DNA of 64,000 bases from Lamellibrachia columna (lineage: Eukaryota > Annelida > Polychaeta > Sabellida > Siboglinidae): positions 11,655,623 through 11,719,622 of the forward strand of contig OY759267.1 in NCBI GenBank assembly GCA_963662155.1, in the 5' to 3' direction. Both the position numbers and the translations under genes were made by a program. Shown one piece after another: positions 14,228 through 25,034 of this stretch; within the stretch, counting starts at the first letter, position 1, and each line of letters begins with the position of its first letter. Under the pieces are notes generated by a model. That model had not been told where the DNA came from. It made no database searches and saw nothing but the letters and a program-made list of their open reading frames with translations.

Positions 14228-14770
14228 GTGGCACCTTCAGTGCCTTGAAATTGGGTCATCCGTGTCAGAAATGCCAAATGTTTACATCACAACTTGTCAG
14301 ATATATATATAGCATGTTTTCACACTTACCTTAATTTGTTGTACTTTGAACACTCAACATGACCTATCGCTATTGTGGAATACACTGAAATGCTAGCTTT
14401 TTTCCCCAAAACAGTGCATATTAACAAAAAAGTAATAAACAATATTTTAATTAAAAATTAGTCTACAATTTTACTTTGTATTAAGGAAAATACCCCACAT
14501 GATGTAACAGTTGCTGTATCTCCAGCACAGCAAGTACTGTGAGCTTTAGGACTTAATTGCTTATATGCAATTCCGCCCACTTCAAATTCTTCCCCTCACA
14601 TATGGGGGCATGTCTCAGTGACATATCAATTAATGTATTGTGTTGCAATGTCGATTTCCTTCTGTGATTAATCAAGATAAAAAAATTTCTATGATTTAAC
14701 ATAATTTTCGTGACGGTTTGTAAAATGTTGGAAATAAATTAGGCCTTGTACCACAGTCAGAATCCATCCG

Positions 14771-15195
14771 CTATCACATACATAGAGTCCCAAGGAAAAA
14801 ATTCATTGTGCAGTTTGGGTGTATTTGTGAGAGCGGAAATTGTGTGAATGAGTGAGTGAAAGTGATGTTTTTGTGCACAGTAGCATCTGAGCTTTGAAAT
14901 TATGCCATTTGTCAATTGATATACCTGTTGCATAAGGACACAGTGGCCATTAGGCAAGATGTACTCATAACTTGAAAACAGTTAACTTTCATGGCAGAAA
15001 TGCAGGGTGGTAAATTTGTGGGAAAAGGAGGTACTAAATTTTCATGAATTTCACACAGTAGTTGTCTTAGTGGTTCTGTGATGGACTGTAAGAAATTTAA
15101 AGAAAGTTTAAGGAAAAATTTTCCATTGAGGCATAAGAACGTTGTATGGTCGTCTATGGAAAAAGTGACTGTGGTCCGTGCCTAATATGAAATTT
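14771..15195 (+). repeat. Direct repeat copy 1 flanking the HNH pseudogene
   Basis: Shares AGAGTCCCAAGGAAAAA, TGGCCATTAGGC, ACTTTCATGGCAGAAATGCA and TTGAGGCATAAGAACGTT with copy 2. It carries an insertion of about 70 bp after the GGAAAAGGAGG motif. It ends close to the HNH start codon and may represent the gene's upstream exon. Confidence 0.8.
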
Positions 15196-15238
15196 AGACT
15201 GACTTGTTACCAAAGCGACGCATTGTGGTAAAACAAAC

Positions 15239-15700
15239 ATGGATGGCATTTTTGTGACAAAATATAGGCAGAGAATCGAGCCTAATACTGTCTTGTCAAG
15301 CAGTGGCAGTTGCATGTTATGGACTGGGTTTTGTAAAAGAGGATATAGGCTAACCCAGTACGGTGTCATATGTGTGAAATTTCCAGCTGCCGGTGGTAAT
15401 GCTGTGAAATGGAAGACAGTTCTTGTACATAGATTAATGTACATGCTTCATAATAATTAACAACACATTCCTAAACATCTAAGTTGTAGCCATATTTGCA
15501 ATGTGTGCCTGTGTGTTAATCCACAACATATAATACTGGAGCCACTGCTGATAAACAACAATAAAAGCATTTTGTGCATGTCACTGTGTATCTTATGGCT
15601 CCAGCTTGAACATTTTTATGTGTGTCTACGCTTAACACACTTGAGATTTTGTTTCCAGCAGAGGCTGACCTTGACCTCTGTATGCACTGTAAATCTATAT
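15239..15700 (+). pseudogene. HNH/His-Me-finger endonuclease-like gene (zinc-loop type)
   Basis: Starts MDGIFVTKYRQRIEPN and shows the order typical of the zinc-binding-loop homing-endonuclease domain (zf-His_Me_endon): CMLWTGFCKRGY, VLVHRLMYML, SHICNVCLCVNPQHIILEP and LLINNN. The C-x-W-TG start, HR, SH-x-C and C-VN-x-x-H elements supply the zinc ligands and ββα-Me nuclease core. One in-frame TAA (15458-15460) splits it after YMLHNN. The downstream second Cys/His pair is blurred. Such proteins occur as multicopy genes in molluscs and lancelets and act as nucleases in mobile DNA elsewhere; function here is unknown. It sits between two ~400-bp direct repeats. Confidence 0.7.
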
Positions 15701-15717
15701 GTATGTGCATCCGCATG

Positions 15718-16136
15718 CACATACATATAGAGTCCCAAGGAAAAAGTTAATTGTGCAGTTTGGGTGTATTTGTGAGAGTGGAAATTGTGTGAATGAGTAA
15801 GTGAAAATTATGTTTTTGTGCACTGAACTTTGAAATGATGCCATTTGTCAGTTGGTATACCAGTTTCATAAGGACACAGTGGCCATTAGGCAGGATGTTC
15901 TTGTAACTTGAAAACGGTCAACTTTCATGGCAGAAATGCAGGGGGGTCAGGCGTTGAAGCAATTTATAGGAAAAGGAGGTATTCCATTTTCTAAAATTTT
16001 TGCGTTGAGGCATAAGAACGTTATAATAGTCGTCTACGGGAAAGATAACTGTAGTGCGTGCCCGACTGCTAATCATGGCATCTCTGCAAATATGTCTAAA
16101 ATAAACATTTGGGGCTGGCAACTTGCAGCTAAGTGA
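15718..16136 (+). repeat. Direct repeat copy 2 with small ORF
   Basis: Homologous to 14771-15195. Here the frame from 15927 is open for 69 codons (MAEMQGGQALKQFIGKGGIP, then RHKNVIIVVYGKDNC). It may be the N-terminal exon of a second HNH gene copy whose nuclease exon is missing. Confidence 0.6.
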
Positions 16137-16142
16137 GAAATT

Positions 16143-16350
16143 TGCATTAAAGGCATCAAATGTTATGTTTCAAAAGCAAATGTTTTTTTAATCAAAAGCA
16201 AATGCAAATGGTTTTAATCAATTGCAAATGTGTTTTTAATCAAATGCAAATGTTTTTGATTCAAATACATATGTTTTGATGCAAGTGCGAAGCAGGAGAT
16301 GACACTGCATTTAAATACAAATGTGACATTTTCAAATGCATTTGCATTTG
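16143..16350. repeat. Degenerate ATGCAAAT-containing repeat cluster
   Basis: Repeated TTTTAATCAAAWGCAAATG and TTTGATTCAAAT words. The octamer ATGCAAAT or its complement appears several times within 200 bp. Confidence 0.6.
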
Positions 16351-17362
16351 AACCTAAGCCACTGTACACTGCACAGTTTGAAGTGCGATAACATGCGATT
16401 TTGACTAAAATTCTAGAATTGAAGCAAATGTGTATAATAACTGATTTAACACGTTGCTTTATGCATATCGCAAAACAACGTTTAAAGTGTAACATGTCAG
16501 TCTTGTAAGTAATTAGTAACCCGTGAAACACAAAAAGGTTAAGGAATTTCGGCCAAAACTCCTTAACATTTGTCGCCGAGCTCTGTGTCGTCGCAGGACG
16601 CACAAATTGCAGATAATATATTCAAAAAGCTGATAATATTACAGTCCTTTCCATTGATACCAAGCTACGTCATGCATTGAAGTAATAGCCCGATTAATAT
16701 AAAAAATGGGACACACGTTAAAATAGTTATGTCGCCAACAATCCACCTCATTGTTCCACGTGTATTAAAATTACAAAAATGCAGTTCCTTTCTTTCTTAG
16801 CTTTAGCTTGTAAACAATCATACTATGATACAGTTAATTCGGTCTTATTTCCCACGTCCCTGCCGCCAGACTTATAGGTGGACCGTGGAATGCTGGTCCA
16901 ACATTCGGTTGAATCCGTTATATGTGCAGTCGTCAGTGGGAGCAATGATAACACTCATAAAACAGTTTACAGTCTATGCTTGATTCAAACCATATACTAT
17001 AACATTAACTTACAAAGGAGCCAAACCCAATGTGGATGCTACTACAACTGAGCAGTGATCGTTTTCAGGTAATAAAGTTGCTTTCAGCCATTGGGAATGT
17101 CGAAACGGCTATGATGGTTTAACAGCTCGTGTACACTAAAAATGGAAATTTCTGCATTCGACATATTTGCGACTAATACCCGCAGCCTACCAGGGCAGGC
17201 ATAACATGGAAATATCATCACTAAAGTCCGGCTAAGACATTTGTATGGTAAACCTGCTAAATGTCACTGTTTAATCACTGCAACCTATATGTATGTAGGT
17301 CTACCTGGAATAGCTACATGGTTATTGTAATGGCATAATTCATGTCAACAGAGCAGAACCAT
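16351..17362. other. No gene recognised
   Basis: AT-rich, no domain found. A minus-strand ORF at 16214-16603 overlaps the octamer repeats and has no recognisable family. Confidence 0.5.
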
Positions 17363-17465
17363 ATGTATGTATGTATGTGTGTGTATGTATGTATGGTTGG
17401 TTGGTTGGTTGATTGATTGATTCATTTATTGATTGATGGATCGATCGATCGATTGATTGAGTTTA
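17363..17465. repeat. Compound tetranucleotide microsatellite
   Basis: Successive runs of (GTAT), (GGTT), (GATT) and (GATC), each grading into the next by one-base change. GATTGAGTGTTT-type words continue at low density to about 17990. Confidence 0.95.
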
Positions 17466-18109
17466 TTAAATGTTCGATTAAGTGTTTGAACGGTTTTGAA
17501 TTATGCTTAACTTAGTTGTTCACTTGAGTGTTTGATCAAGTTTAGTATGATATTATACTTAATCGTTTGATTGAGTGTTTAAACAGTTTTGATTAACGAC
17601 GGACTTAATTATATAATTGTGTTTATGCCAACGAAAGCCTTCTGCCGGCTTGATAATTTATTGCGACTGCGACACACATCGGGGTATCGCTCTCCTACAA
17701 ACCCTACTAGTGCCCATCCAGGATACCTGCAACGGCTTATTTCTCTGCGCCGAAGGGGCATAAACCAACTAATAGCCACCCTCTAAAGTACGCACCCTCG
17801 GAGCGCGCCCACGTTGGAGCTAAATCGGTGTCAAAGGAATGTTCTGGAGCTGGACTTTTGCCTCGAGCAGATATTTGTCCCGTTTACTTTACTAATGGAT
17901 CGTTTGAGTGTTTACGGTATGAGACACTTGGTGGTTTGATTGAGTGACTAAACAAATTTAAACTAGGATATTATATGTGTTTGAACATTCTTGCGGTTAC
18001 TCATTGTGATGTTTGAAGACGGGCCTCTTTACAATCAGAAATAGTTTTCACTACATTTAAGATCTAGATCAGTAACACCGTCTGCCAACAGGTAAAGTCA
18101 GATGCACAG
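17466..18109. other. No gene recognised
   Basis: Diverged TTGATTGAGTGTTT words around a GC-richer segment (17640-17880) with no clear coding content. Confidence 0.5.
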
Positions 18110-18368
18110 TGTAATGGACACTACTACCGTCTGGTGCTGCCACCTATTGTTTTGATATATTGCGAGCTCATGTGACTGCGCTAATTTGGCGGGAGCTGTG
18201 TAGCTCGAAGCAACGAGTATATAAATTCCGTTGGCGTTATAATTTCAGGTATATTTTTCGATTGCGATCCGCGAACCTACAAGTACGAAATACAGAGATA
18301 TTCGTCATTTCCACGATTCCATTTCCACGAACGTGACGCACATTGTGCTGCCGAATCATATAGTTACA
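18110..18368 (+). mobile_element. Ty3 LTR, solo or partial
   Basis: TGTAATGGACACTACTACCG and the following ~65 bp match the LTR start at 30140. A TATA box follows (GAGTATATAAATTCC at about 18217). TTACA ends are possible at 18368 or 18472, so the right end is uncertain; no matching TSD was found at either. No internal sequence follows. Confidence 0.6.
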
Positions 18369-18492
18369 TCATTTATCATTCCCCTATACGCTAGAGCGAT
18401 AAGCCAACTCGCTGCGGTGAAGTAGGCGTGGACCACTGGCTGGCATTTCACTGTACGGCAGAAACAGTTACATCCACTGGCATGACACATAG

Positions 18493-21283
18493 CATAGGCG
18501 GATCCAGAGGGGGGTCCAGGGGGTCCGGACCCCCCTTTTTTAGTACCAAAAAATCCATTGCAATTGCATGTTAACGGGGGACAAAGGAATTCCCAAGAAA
18601 CAACACAAGCTCAAACTTGTAGCTTAATACGTACGAATTCCTTTGTAGCAGTCCGAAGTTTTCATACACTGATCTAGCATTATCGGTGACGTCGTTCATA
18701 GATTCACTGCGCACGCACACCGCACGCACGTGTATACAAACACGCCCACCTCATGTTTGACCATATCTCTCCACGAAAGAATGAACATACTATGGGAATG
18801 TTTGGCGCCCATAGACGTGTTGGGCGCAGTTTCTGGATATTGCGCTCGATTACGTTGCGCAATCCTCGGATACTCGAAAATCTGCAGGTTGTGCAGATCC
18901 AGCAAATGCGCCCAACTGACGCGCTAGTCATTTGATAAAAATCGTCTGCATCAGTTCTTCGGACCGGACTTTCAAGATAACAATTGGCATTTTTACAGTT
19001 AAAACTTAAAGTATCCTATCGTATCATCAACGTCTTTGAATATCTTAATCATTATAACAAGTAATACACGTTTTAAAATCACATTTCGCTGTCAATGAGA
19101 TCATTTTAACATAACACCAAGAGGAGTGTATTTTTTAATGTCTGTCGGTCATATTTCAAGACTGTATGCTGTCTGGTTGGTATTATGGTAGTAGCCCCTA
19201 CTAAATATTTCATTTAAGCCAGACATACGCTAGAAGTTACCTATCTACGTCATCCGTTTAGGCCAGCCTTATGCTATATTTATCCAAGGAAAGCATGCCC
19301 CATGAACTTAATTCGTTAATTAATTGAGCCAGTCCGACCAGAAGATGTACAAGAAAAACGTTCACGTCCTGAAGAGCATTGGAGAAACAGTTGCATTTTG
19401 TGGAAAACAAACTTGCCACTTCGAGGCCACAGGGATGATTGGACAAGTACATCGCCCAACAGGGGAAACTTCTGGGCAATTCAGGAGATGGTGGCCAAAC
19501 GCGACGACACACTCCGAGAACATCTTGAGACAGGAAGGAAGAATGCGCAGTATACATCAAGAATCACCCACAATGAAGTGATTGATGTAGTAGCCGAATA
19601 TGTTAGAAAAGAAAATACACGAAGCCTTGAAGACGAAAATGCCTTCTTTTCCATCATGGCAGATGAGGTCACATATCCACATGGTAAACAGGAGATTATG
19701 TCAGTGTGCTTGAGGATGCTGGTTGGCTGTAAAGTCAAATAATTCTAGACTTATATCAAGCGTACAGTATGATCGACCAAACCAGGGAACGAATGGTAAC
19801 GATGAGAAAAAAAATAGATAGAAGAGGAGTACAGTGTATGGTATAAAAATGTTACACGTTTAGTCACACTTCTTGGTACATTCATCTCAGCACCAAGGAC
19901 AATCCGATCGTCCCGACAGATGCAAAGAGCCAGTGCCCCCAGCATATCCCCACGGGAGCACTACCTGCGCAATCTGGCAATCCCGTTTTGTGACCACCTG
20001 TCTGCCGAATTCCACAATCGATTTAACCCAGAAAGCAGGAAGGGTATAGAGATTCTTGCTCCATTCCCCGGGATCATTAAGAGACAGGAAATGTACAACA
20101 TGTTGTGGATGGATTGATGTTCTTGGAGTTATACATGCCAAACGTCTCTTCGCTGCGAGCTGAGCTGAAGGAATGGCAACGCTATCTGAGAATCACAGAG
20201 CCCACACAGTCATCGTCCTCGCCTAACCTGACTGAATGTCTCGAGCACGCAGATGAAAACATCTTCCCGAACATCCGCACCCTGTTGAGGATCAGTTGCA
20301 CTCTTCCTGTTGGAAGTTGTGAGGCAGAGCGTTCATTCCCCAGCCTGCGACGGGTCAAAACCTACCTAGGCAACAGGATGGGGGAAGATCGGCTTTCTGG
20401 GCTCACCGTGATGAACATGAACCACGGCATGGAGATTGATTTGGAAGCAGTTTGTCAAATGTTCATAGAAAGGAACAAACGAAAAATTTGCGCCGGCAAC
20501 ATCGACACATTCTGCTCTTCCTCGATAACTGCGGTTCCCATCTCCATATGGAATTAGAGAATGTCAAAGTCGTTTTTCTGCCGCCAAACACGACCTCGAA
20601 ATTGCAACCAATGGACGCTGGCATCATCCAGAACCTGAAGATGGTGTACCGAAAGAAGCTTCTGCGACACATTATCTTCTTGGTGGACGCAGACGGCATC
20701 CGACATTGCGAAGAAAGTCACCGTGTTGGATGCTATCCTGTGGCTAACATCCGCCTGGGACAACGTCAAGTCGGAAACGATCAGCAAGTGCTTCCAGAAG
20801 TGCGGGTTTTCTGACGCTCTTCTTGATGCAGCGACCACCGACGATCATCGATGACGAGTGGGACGATGCGGATCTGCTTCCTCTTCTACCGCCTGGCATC
20901 ACCTTCAAGGACTCTGTCGACAGCCGACGTCAGACCAATCTCGATGCTTTTGTTGTTCACAAATAAATGATGTTCACTGTCCATGTTTTCTTTTCACACG
21001 CTACATTCATTGATGGTTCCCCCTCACAAGAGGCCACTCGCATTATAAGGCCACTTTAGATTTTCTGAAGGGTTGGCCTTAACTCGCTTAAAAGCAGATT
21101 ATGGGTGTCCCAAATTACACAATGTCAAGTGTTTTGTCTAAAAAAACGTCAAATTGATGGGAAGGGGGGATACCACCCTCCCGCATCCACCCACCCCCGA
21201 GGCGCTTCGCGCCTTCTTTCGCTCCTCCGGCGCTTCATACATCACGGTGGACCTCCCTTTTTAAAATCCTGGATCCGCCCCTG
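18493..21283 (+). mobile_element. hAT element with internal Tigger fragment
   Basis: The left end CATAGGCGGATCCAGAGGGG and right end CCTGGATCCGCCCCTG are inverted copies of a CAGGGGCGGATCC terminus. The transposase on the + strand shows RGNFWAIQEMVAKRDDTLRE and YTSRITHNEVIDVVAEYV (the DUF4371-type start), then FFSIMADEV. After an internal deletion near 19745-19870 the C-terminal dimerisation part follows with LPVGSCEAERSFPSLRRVKT. A frameshift lies near 19405, and a frame change near 20110. Flanking 8-mers (ACACATAG and CATATGGT) do not match. Confidence 0.82.
20480..20990 (+). mobile_element. Tigger/pogo transposase C-terminal fragment inside the hAT element
   Basis: HILLFLDNCGSHLHMELENV with VFLPPNTTSKLQPMDAGI is the DDE_1 core of Tigger-type transposases: the second Asp is in LDNC and the third acidic residue is the Asp of QPMDAG. 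After a frameshift near 20700 it continues as SDALLDAATTDD. The first Asp and the DNA-binding half are absent. The join with hAT lies directly after hAT residues VCQMFIERNK, at the natural C-terminus of the hAT protein. Confidence 0.82.
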
Positions 21284-21379
21284 CATATGGTAGTACTGTT
21301 TAAAGTGTGAACATAGCATGTTACAAATAGTTGTCTAACATATGTAAGTAAGTGAGTAAGTAAATTTATGTCTTCATCA

Positions 21380-21640
21380 TCATCGTGTACGATATAAGGC
21401 AAACAAAAGCAAGAAAGCTGAGGTGGCTACCAGAGAAGTATATAAACTTATCGGGCTGGTGGCCAGTGACAATGACACCAGGAACCAGTTAACTTTGTCA
21501 TTGTCATTTGTTCTTAATGGGGCATGGCCACCACACCACGTTAGTCATTTTGGTGAGGGTGGTCCCAGCAGTTGTGTTATAAGTGTGGGCAGTTGGGTTG
21601 TTCATGCTGGAGTGAGCCGCATGCATTAGTCAGTGTTAAA
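21380..21640 (+). mobile_element. Retroelement gag fragment with zinc knuckle remnant
   Basis: An open frame reads LVASDNDTRNQLTLSLSFVL then GEGGP; a frame change gives CYKCGQLGCSCWSEPH, a CX2CX4-type knuckle in which the expected His is Cys. About 40 bp separate it from the THAP pseudogene. Confidence 0.45.
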
Positions 21641-21667
21641 CATTTGGAGACTTGTGGGACAGCGAGT

Positions 21668-22285
21668 ATGGTTATTTCCTGTATGGTTTACCGCTGTACG
21701 AATCGACAGAAGACAAGATCTAACATATCTTTTCACAGGAAAGAATACTCAATTGTGCAAAAAATAGTTTAGTTGACTGTCAGCATGAACATGCATTAGT
21801 GCCATCATTTTAGAAGCATACCAGTTTTAGACGACATTGCATTTGGGACATGTGCAAATTAAAAGTAAATTACTTAAGTGTGATGAATCTCTTCACAACA
21901 AATTATTTAATAGTCATGCTATTATATAGAGACCTAGTACGACACATTTTATACCAAAATGAGTAGTGTGTGGCAGTGGTCCCACCTCTCCCACCAATGT
22001 TAGGACCATGACCCCCAACTTCTTGCCCCCCCCTTAATGTGGTGATATTCTGATTGTTACTGGTAAAGATTATTGCCATATGCAGATTCCCAGACGTAAA
22101 GAAAAGGCCAGAACACCGAGCAGCATAGATGCAGCTAGACACCAACAAGCAACAGTTATCTTTGTAGTGAATACTTTGAGGAGAAGTATTTTGTGGTTCG
22201 TCCCAACAAGATTGGAAGACGACTCTATAATTGGGCAGTTCCGTCTATTTTCAACTTCCCTTCCCACCTGCAAACGAAATAACAA
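21668..22285 (+). pseudogene. THAP-domain gene, broken two-exon remnant
   Basis: The first part reads MVISCMVYRCTNRQ then SNISFHR, the C2 half of a THAP zinc finger. After ~335 bp, RFPDVKKRPEHRAA (22083 on) continues the domain, ending CSEYFEEKYFVV, then AVPSIFNFPSHLQ. This is the usual order C..C, W, C..H and AVPTIFNFP box. Lesions: the donor after CACAG reads GAAAGA instead of GTAAGA; the invariant Trp is TAG (22128); a one-base shift precedes CSEYF; the zinc ligand His is Tyr. THAP domains bind DNA in P-element transposases and many host proteins; which source this has is not decidable. Confidence 0.78.
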
Positions 22286-22675
22286 CAGAAAGCGAGAAAG
22301 GCCCGAAAACAGCCTGCTTAGTCTTCTGTAGGCAGTAATGTGGTGGAACTTCATGATGTTCCAAGTCCTACCAAAGTGGCTCGCAGATTAAGTACAGAAC
22401 ATTGTTACGCACCACAAGACCAGCCATTATCTTGCTTAATCTGTTGTGTTGTATTTTATTTTAACATGCCTGACTGATATTTATATGAAAAAGTTACTGG
22501 AATGTAAATATACCATCTGTCTGCCCTGACAAGACAAATCATCCGGTCATACCTTACAGTGAGGATGAGGGCATATGCACGAAGACACACCAATATTATT
22601 GCACACATGAAGACCCTAGAGACCCGTGCATTGAGCAGGGTCCAAGACTTGTTTGTAAACAACAGTGCAATGACA

Positions 22676-23000
22676 GTGGGGTGTGATGGCCTACCGGTTA
22701 GAAGGCCGGACTCTCGAGAGAACCCTGTTTCAAATATCACTGCTGTCGCTTTGAACCTTTGGTAAGTTTGATCACCCCACGTTGCCACAGTTCACTCAGC
22801 TGTATGCATGAGTACTTGGCAATACAGACATTGATGGAAATGTGAACGAATAGTCTTCGCGCAATTGAAGCGTGGCTGAATGCTTCCCAGAAAAGTTGGG
22901 ATGGCCTTGGAATGAACAGGTCTGCCAGGGGGTGAAGTGTAAAGCGCTATGAGCGGTCCTGCGAACTGGATACCGCGCTATATAAGAACTTACCTTTTAA
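22676..23000 (+). mobile_element. tRNA-derived SINE with conserved 3' domain
   Basis: The head GGCCTACCGGTTAGAAGGCC (A box) and GTTTCAAATATC (B box) is followed by a ~200-bp body and the ending AAAGCGCTATGAGCGGTC...GCGCTATATAAG. GCGCTATATAA endings with an upstream AAAGCGCT are shared by widespread animal SINE superfamilies. Confidence 0.75.
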
Positions 23001-23820
23001 CTTGGGCAATACACGTGTGGAATAGACAACATTGTTGACTGTTGAGTTTGTGCTGTTAGGGGTTTACATATGTAGAGTACTAGTTTTACATTAATACCTA
23101 CATGTATGCAAGGGAGTTTTGGGATAAACATTAAACTATATATTAGTACTGAATAAGATACCTGGTAACATGTACAGATAATGTTGTGAACAACACCGAT
23201 GTGTTGGAATTGAACTATGGTACTTCATATATGTCTATGTATCACCTTATCTTACACTGGACGCTACTATATGCAAATAGCTTACTTGTTATGTTTGTAT
23301 TTGTACAGACTCACTCCTTGATGTGATACTGAATTAAGTTACATCAGGAGTGTAAATTGTGCAGTGACTGAGAAACTTGGTTTTGTATCATTTTAGTAGT
23401 AAGTTTAGTTTATCAGTTTAGTTAGTAAGTTGTAATAAATGCAATTTTATCTTGCAAACTTTCCGTACTCTAATCTTAATTTAGACATAAGCTTGCCACC
23501 TGCAGCCTACATATTATTATAGTTATTTAACAGTCACATTAGCGAGACATGTATTTTAACCCATTGTACAAGTTATTTAGTAGATGCTGGTATGATACAT
23601 GACGAAGATTGGGTGCTGTACTGTATAAACACTGCGCTTCCAGTGGGTTCTTGCCGTGCAACAGTATGGATATCACTGGTGCGTGCCTGCATCGCTGTTT
23701 CATGGGTCAACTGATAAGGGCTCAGCGGTCTTGTTTTACTAACGGGTTTTCTATGTATGTCTGTGCGCCGAATACGATTTTGACGGTTCAAGCGATGCCA
23801 GCGGAGGAGTTGGGTCCGCA
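23001..23820. other. No gene recognised
   Basis: AT-rich to about 23600. The final 200 bp up to 23820 is open and may hold the 5' flank or N-terminus of the Merlin element. Confidence 0.5.
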
Positions 23821-24302
23821 CCAGCTCGGCTTGATGCTCCAGGACAACATCAAGCTTCAGGTGGCGTGGCTGGCTCGCCGACGATTGCTGGGCAACACCC
23901 ACTGGTGTACTCGTTGCGGGACCGCCTGCACTCTAGTCACGTAGCGAGATGTCGCCGACGGGTTTCGATGGAAGCGTCGACTTTGCGGGGAGAGACGGAA
24001 CATTCAACGCCACTCTTTCTTCAAGAGTAACCTTCCACTCGGGAAACTTGTGTGGCTGCTGTTCGGCTGGGCTACGGAGATCGCCATGCAGGACGTGATG
24101 TGGCACTTAAACATCTCGAATCACAAGGTCATTGACTGGTACAATTTTGTGCGTGATGTGTGCGCCGTCGACGTCAGGAACCACCCGCTGCCACTTGGTG
24201 GTTTCGACAACTATGAAAGCCCCGTTATTGTCGAAATCGACGAGAGCTATTTGTACTATCGGAAGCATCATCGCGGCAGGGTGAACGTCCGGTTTTCGGC
24301 GC

Positions 24303-24357
<55 letters not shown>

Positions 24358-24640
24358 GCCTCTGCAGGATGCAGGTGGTGCCGGACCGGAGGGCTGTCAT
24401 CCTCCAACCCATCATCCAGCAGTGGCTACTACCCGGCACCCACATCATGTCGGATGGGTGGCCGGCATACCATAACATGGACCAGCCCAACGGTGGCGTC
24501 TATCTCCAGAGCAGAACTTCGCGGATCCTCTACACCACGCAGAATGTGGAAAACGTGGATGAAAGCAAAGAGGAAACTCCTAAGGCAGTTCGGCACGGCG
24601 CGACCATCACGTACCTGGAAGAATACCTATGGATGCAGCA
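23821..24640 (+). mobile_element. Merlin-type (IS1016/ISXO2-like) transposase
   Basis: The N-terminal zinc part reads NTHWCTRCGTACTLVT then FRWKRRLCGERR; an HTH-like region HSFFKSNLPLGKLVWLLFGW; then WYNFVRDVCA and the catalytic motif VIVEIDESYLYYRKHHRGR, IIQQWLLPGTHIMSDGWPAY and a C-terminal YLEEYLWMQQ. DDE residues seen: Asp in EIDES and Asp in MSDGW; the last Glu is unclear. One in-frame TAG at 23942-23944. A (GA)24 tract at 24307-24354 replaces about 20 codons and shifts the frame by one. Merlin ends and TSD were not located. Confidence 0.82.
24307..24354. repeat. (GA)24 microsatellite inside the Merlin transposase
   Basis: Pure GA dinucleotides between codons for VRFSAHM and the next readable transposase segment. 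Confidence 0.97.
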
Positions 24641-24664
24641 ACACAGGAACCGCCAACGACGTCT

Positions 24665-25031
24665 CTCGTCACTGCTAGTGTGCATTCACAAAGAGTATGA
24701 TCGTGCTGTATATCGGCAAATACGTCAATTAGCGTCAAGTTGTGGGTTTACCGATCTCGGTGGAGAACTGATTTCCCATGTCATCCAGGCGACTACCGAT
24801 TCCAAGCTTCGCAAACAGGGTCTCAAGAATGATGCACTTATGTTGAAAGACATTATTGAAGCAGGTCGAAATAATGTATTTGCTCAAGACATTGACATGG
24901 AAAGAGACTTGACAGGTGTCAGACAAGACATTGACATGGAAAGAGACTTGACAGGTGTCAGACAAGACATTGACATGGAAAGAGACTTGACAGGTGTCAG
25001 ACAAGGTGTCAAGAAGATACATCGCAAGTAA
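24665..25031 (+). mobile_element. LTR-retrotransposon gag fragment fused in frame to Merlin C-terminus
   Basis: The frame leaving Merlin continues without a stop into FTDLGGELISHVIQATTDSK and LRKQGLKNDALMLKDIIEAG, characteristic of the gag region before the zinc knuckles in Ty3-type elements. It ends with three exact 13-residue repeats (DIDMERDLTGVRQ, 24888-25004) and a stop at 25029. The fusion point lies near 24640-24665. Confidence 0.65.
24888..25004 (+). repeat. 39-bp tandem repeat, three identical in-frame copies
   Basis: GACATTGACATGGAAAGAGA plus 19 bases, three times without a substitution, encoding DIDMERDLTGVRQ each time. Confidence 0.95.
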
Positions 25032-25034
25032 GAA

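Noticed and set aside
18485..21291. TSD of the hAT element
   Set aside because: Flanking 8-mers differ at most positions, so none is claimed.
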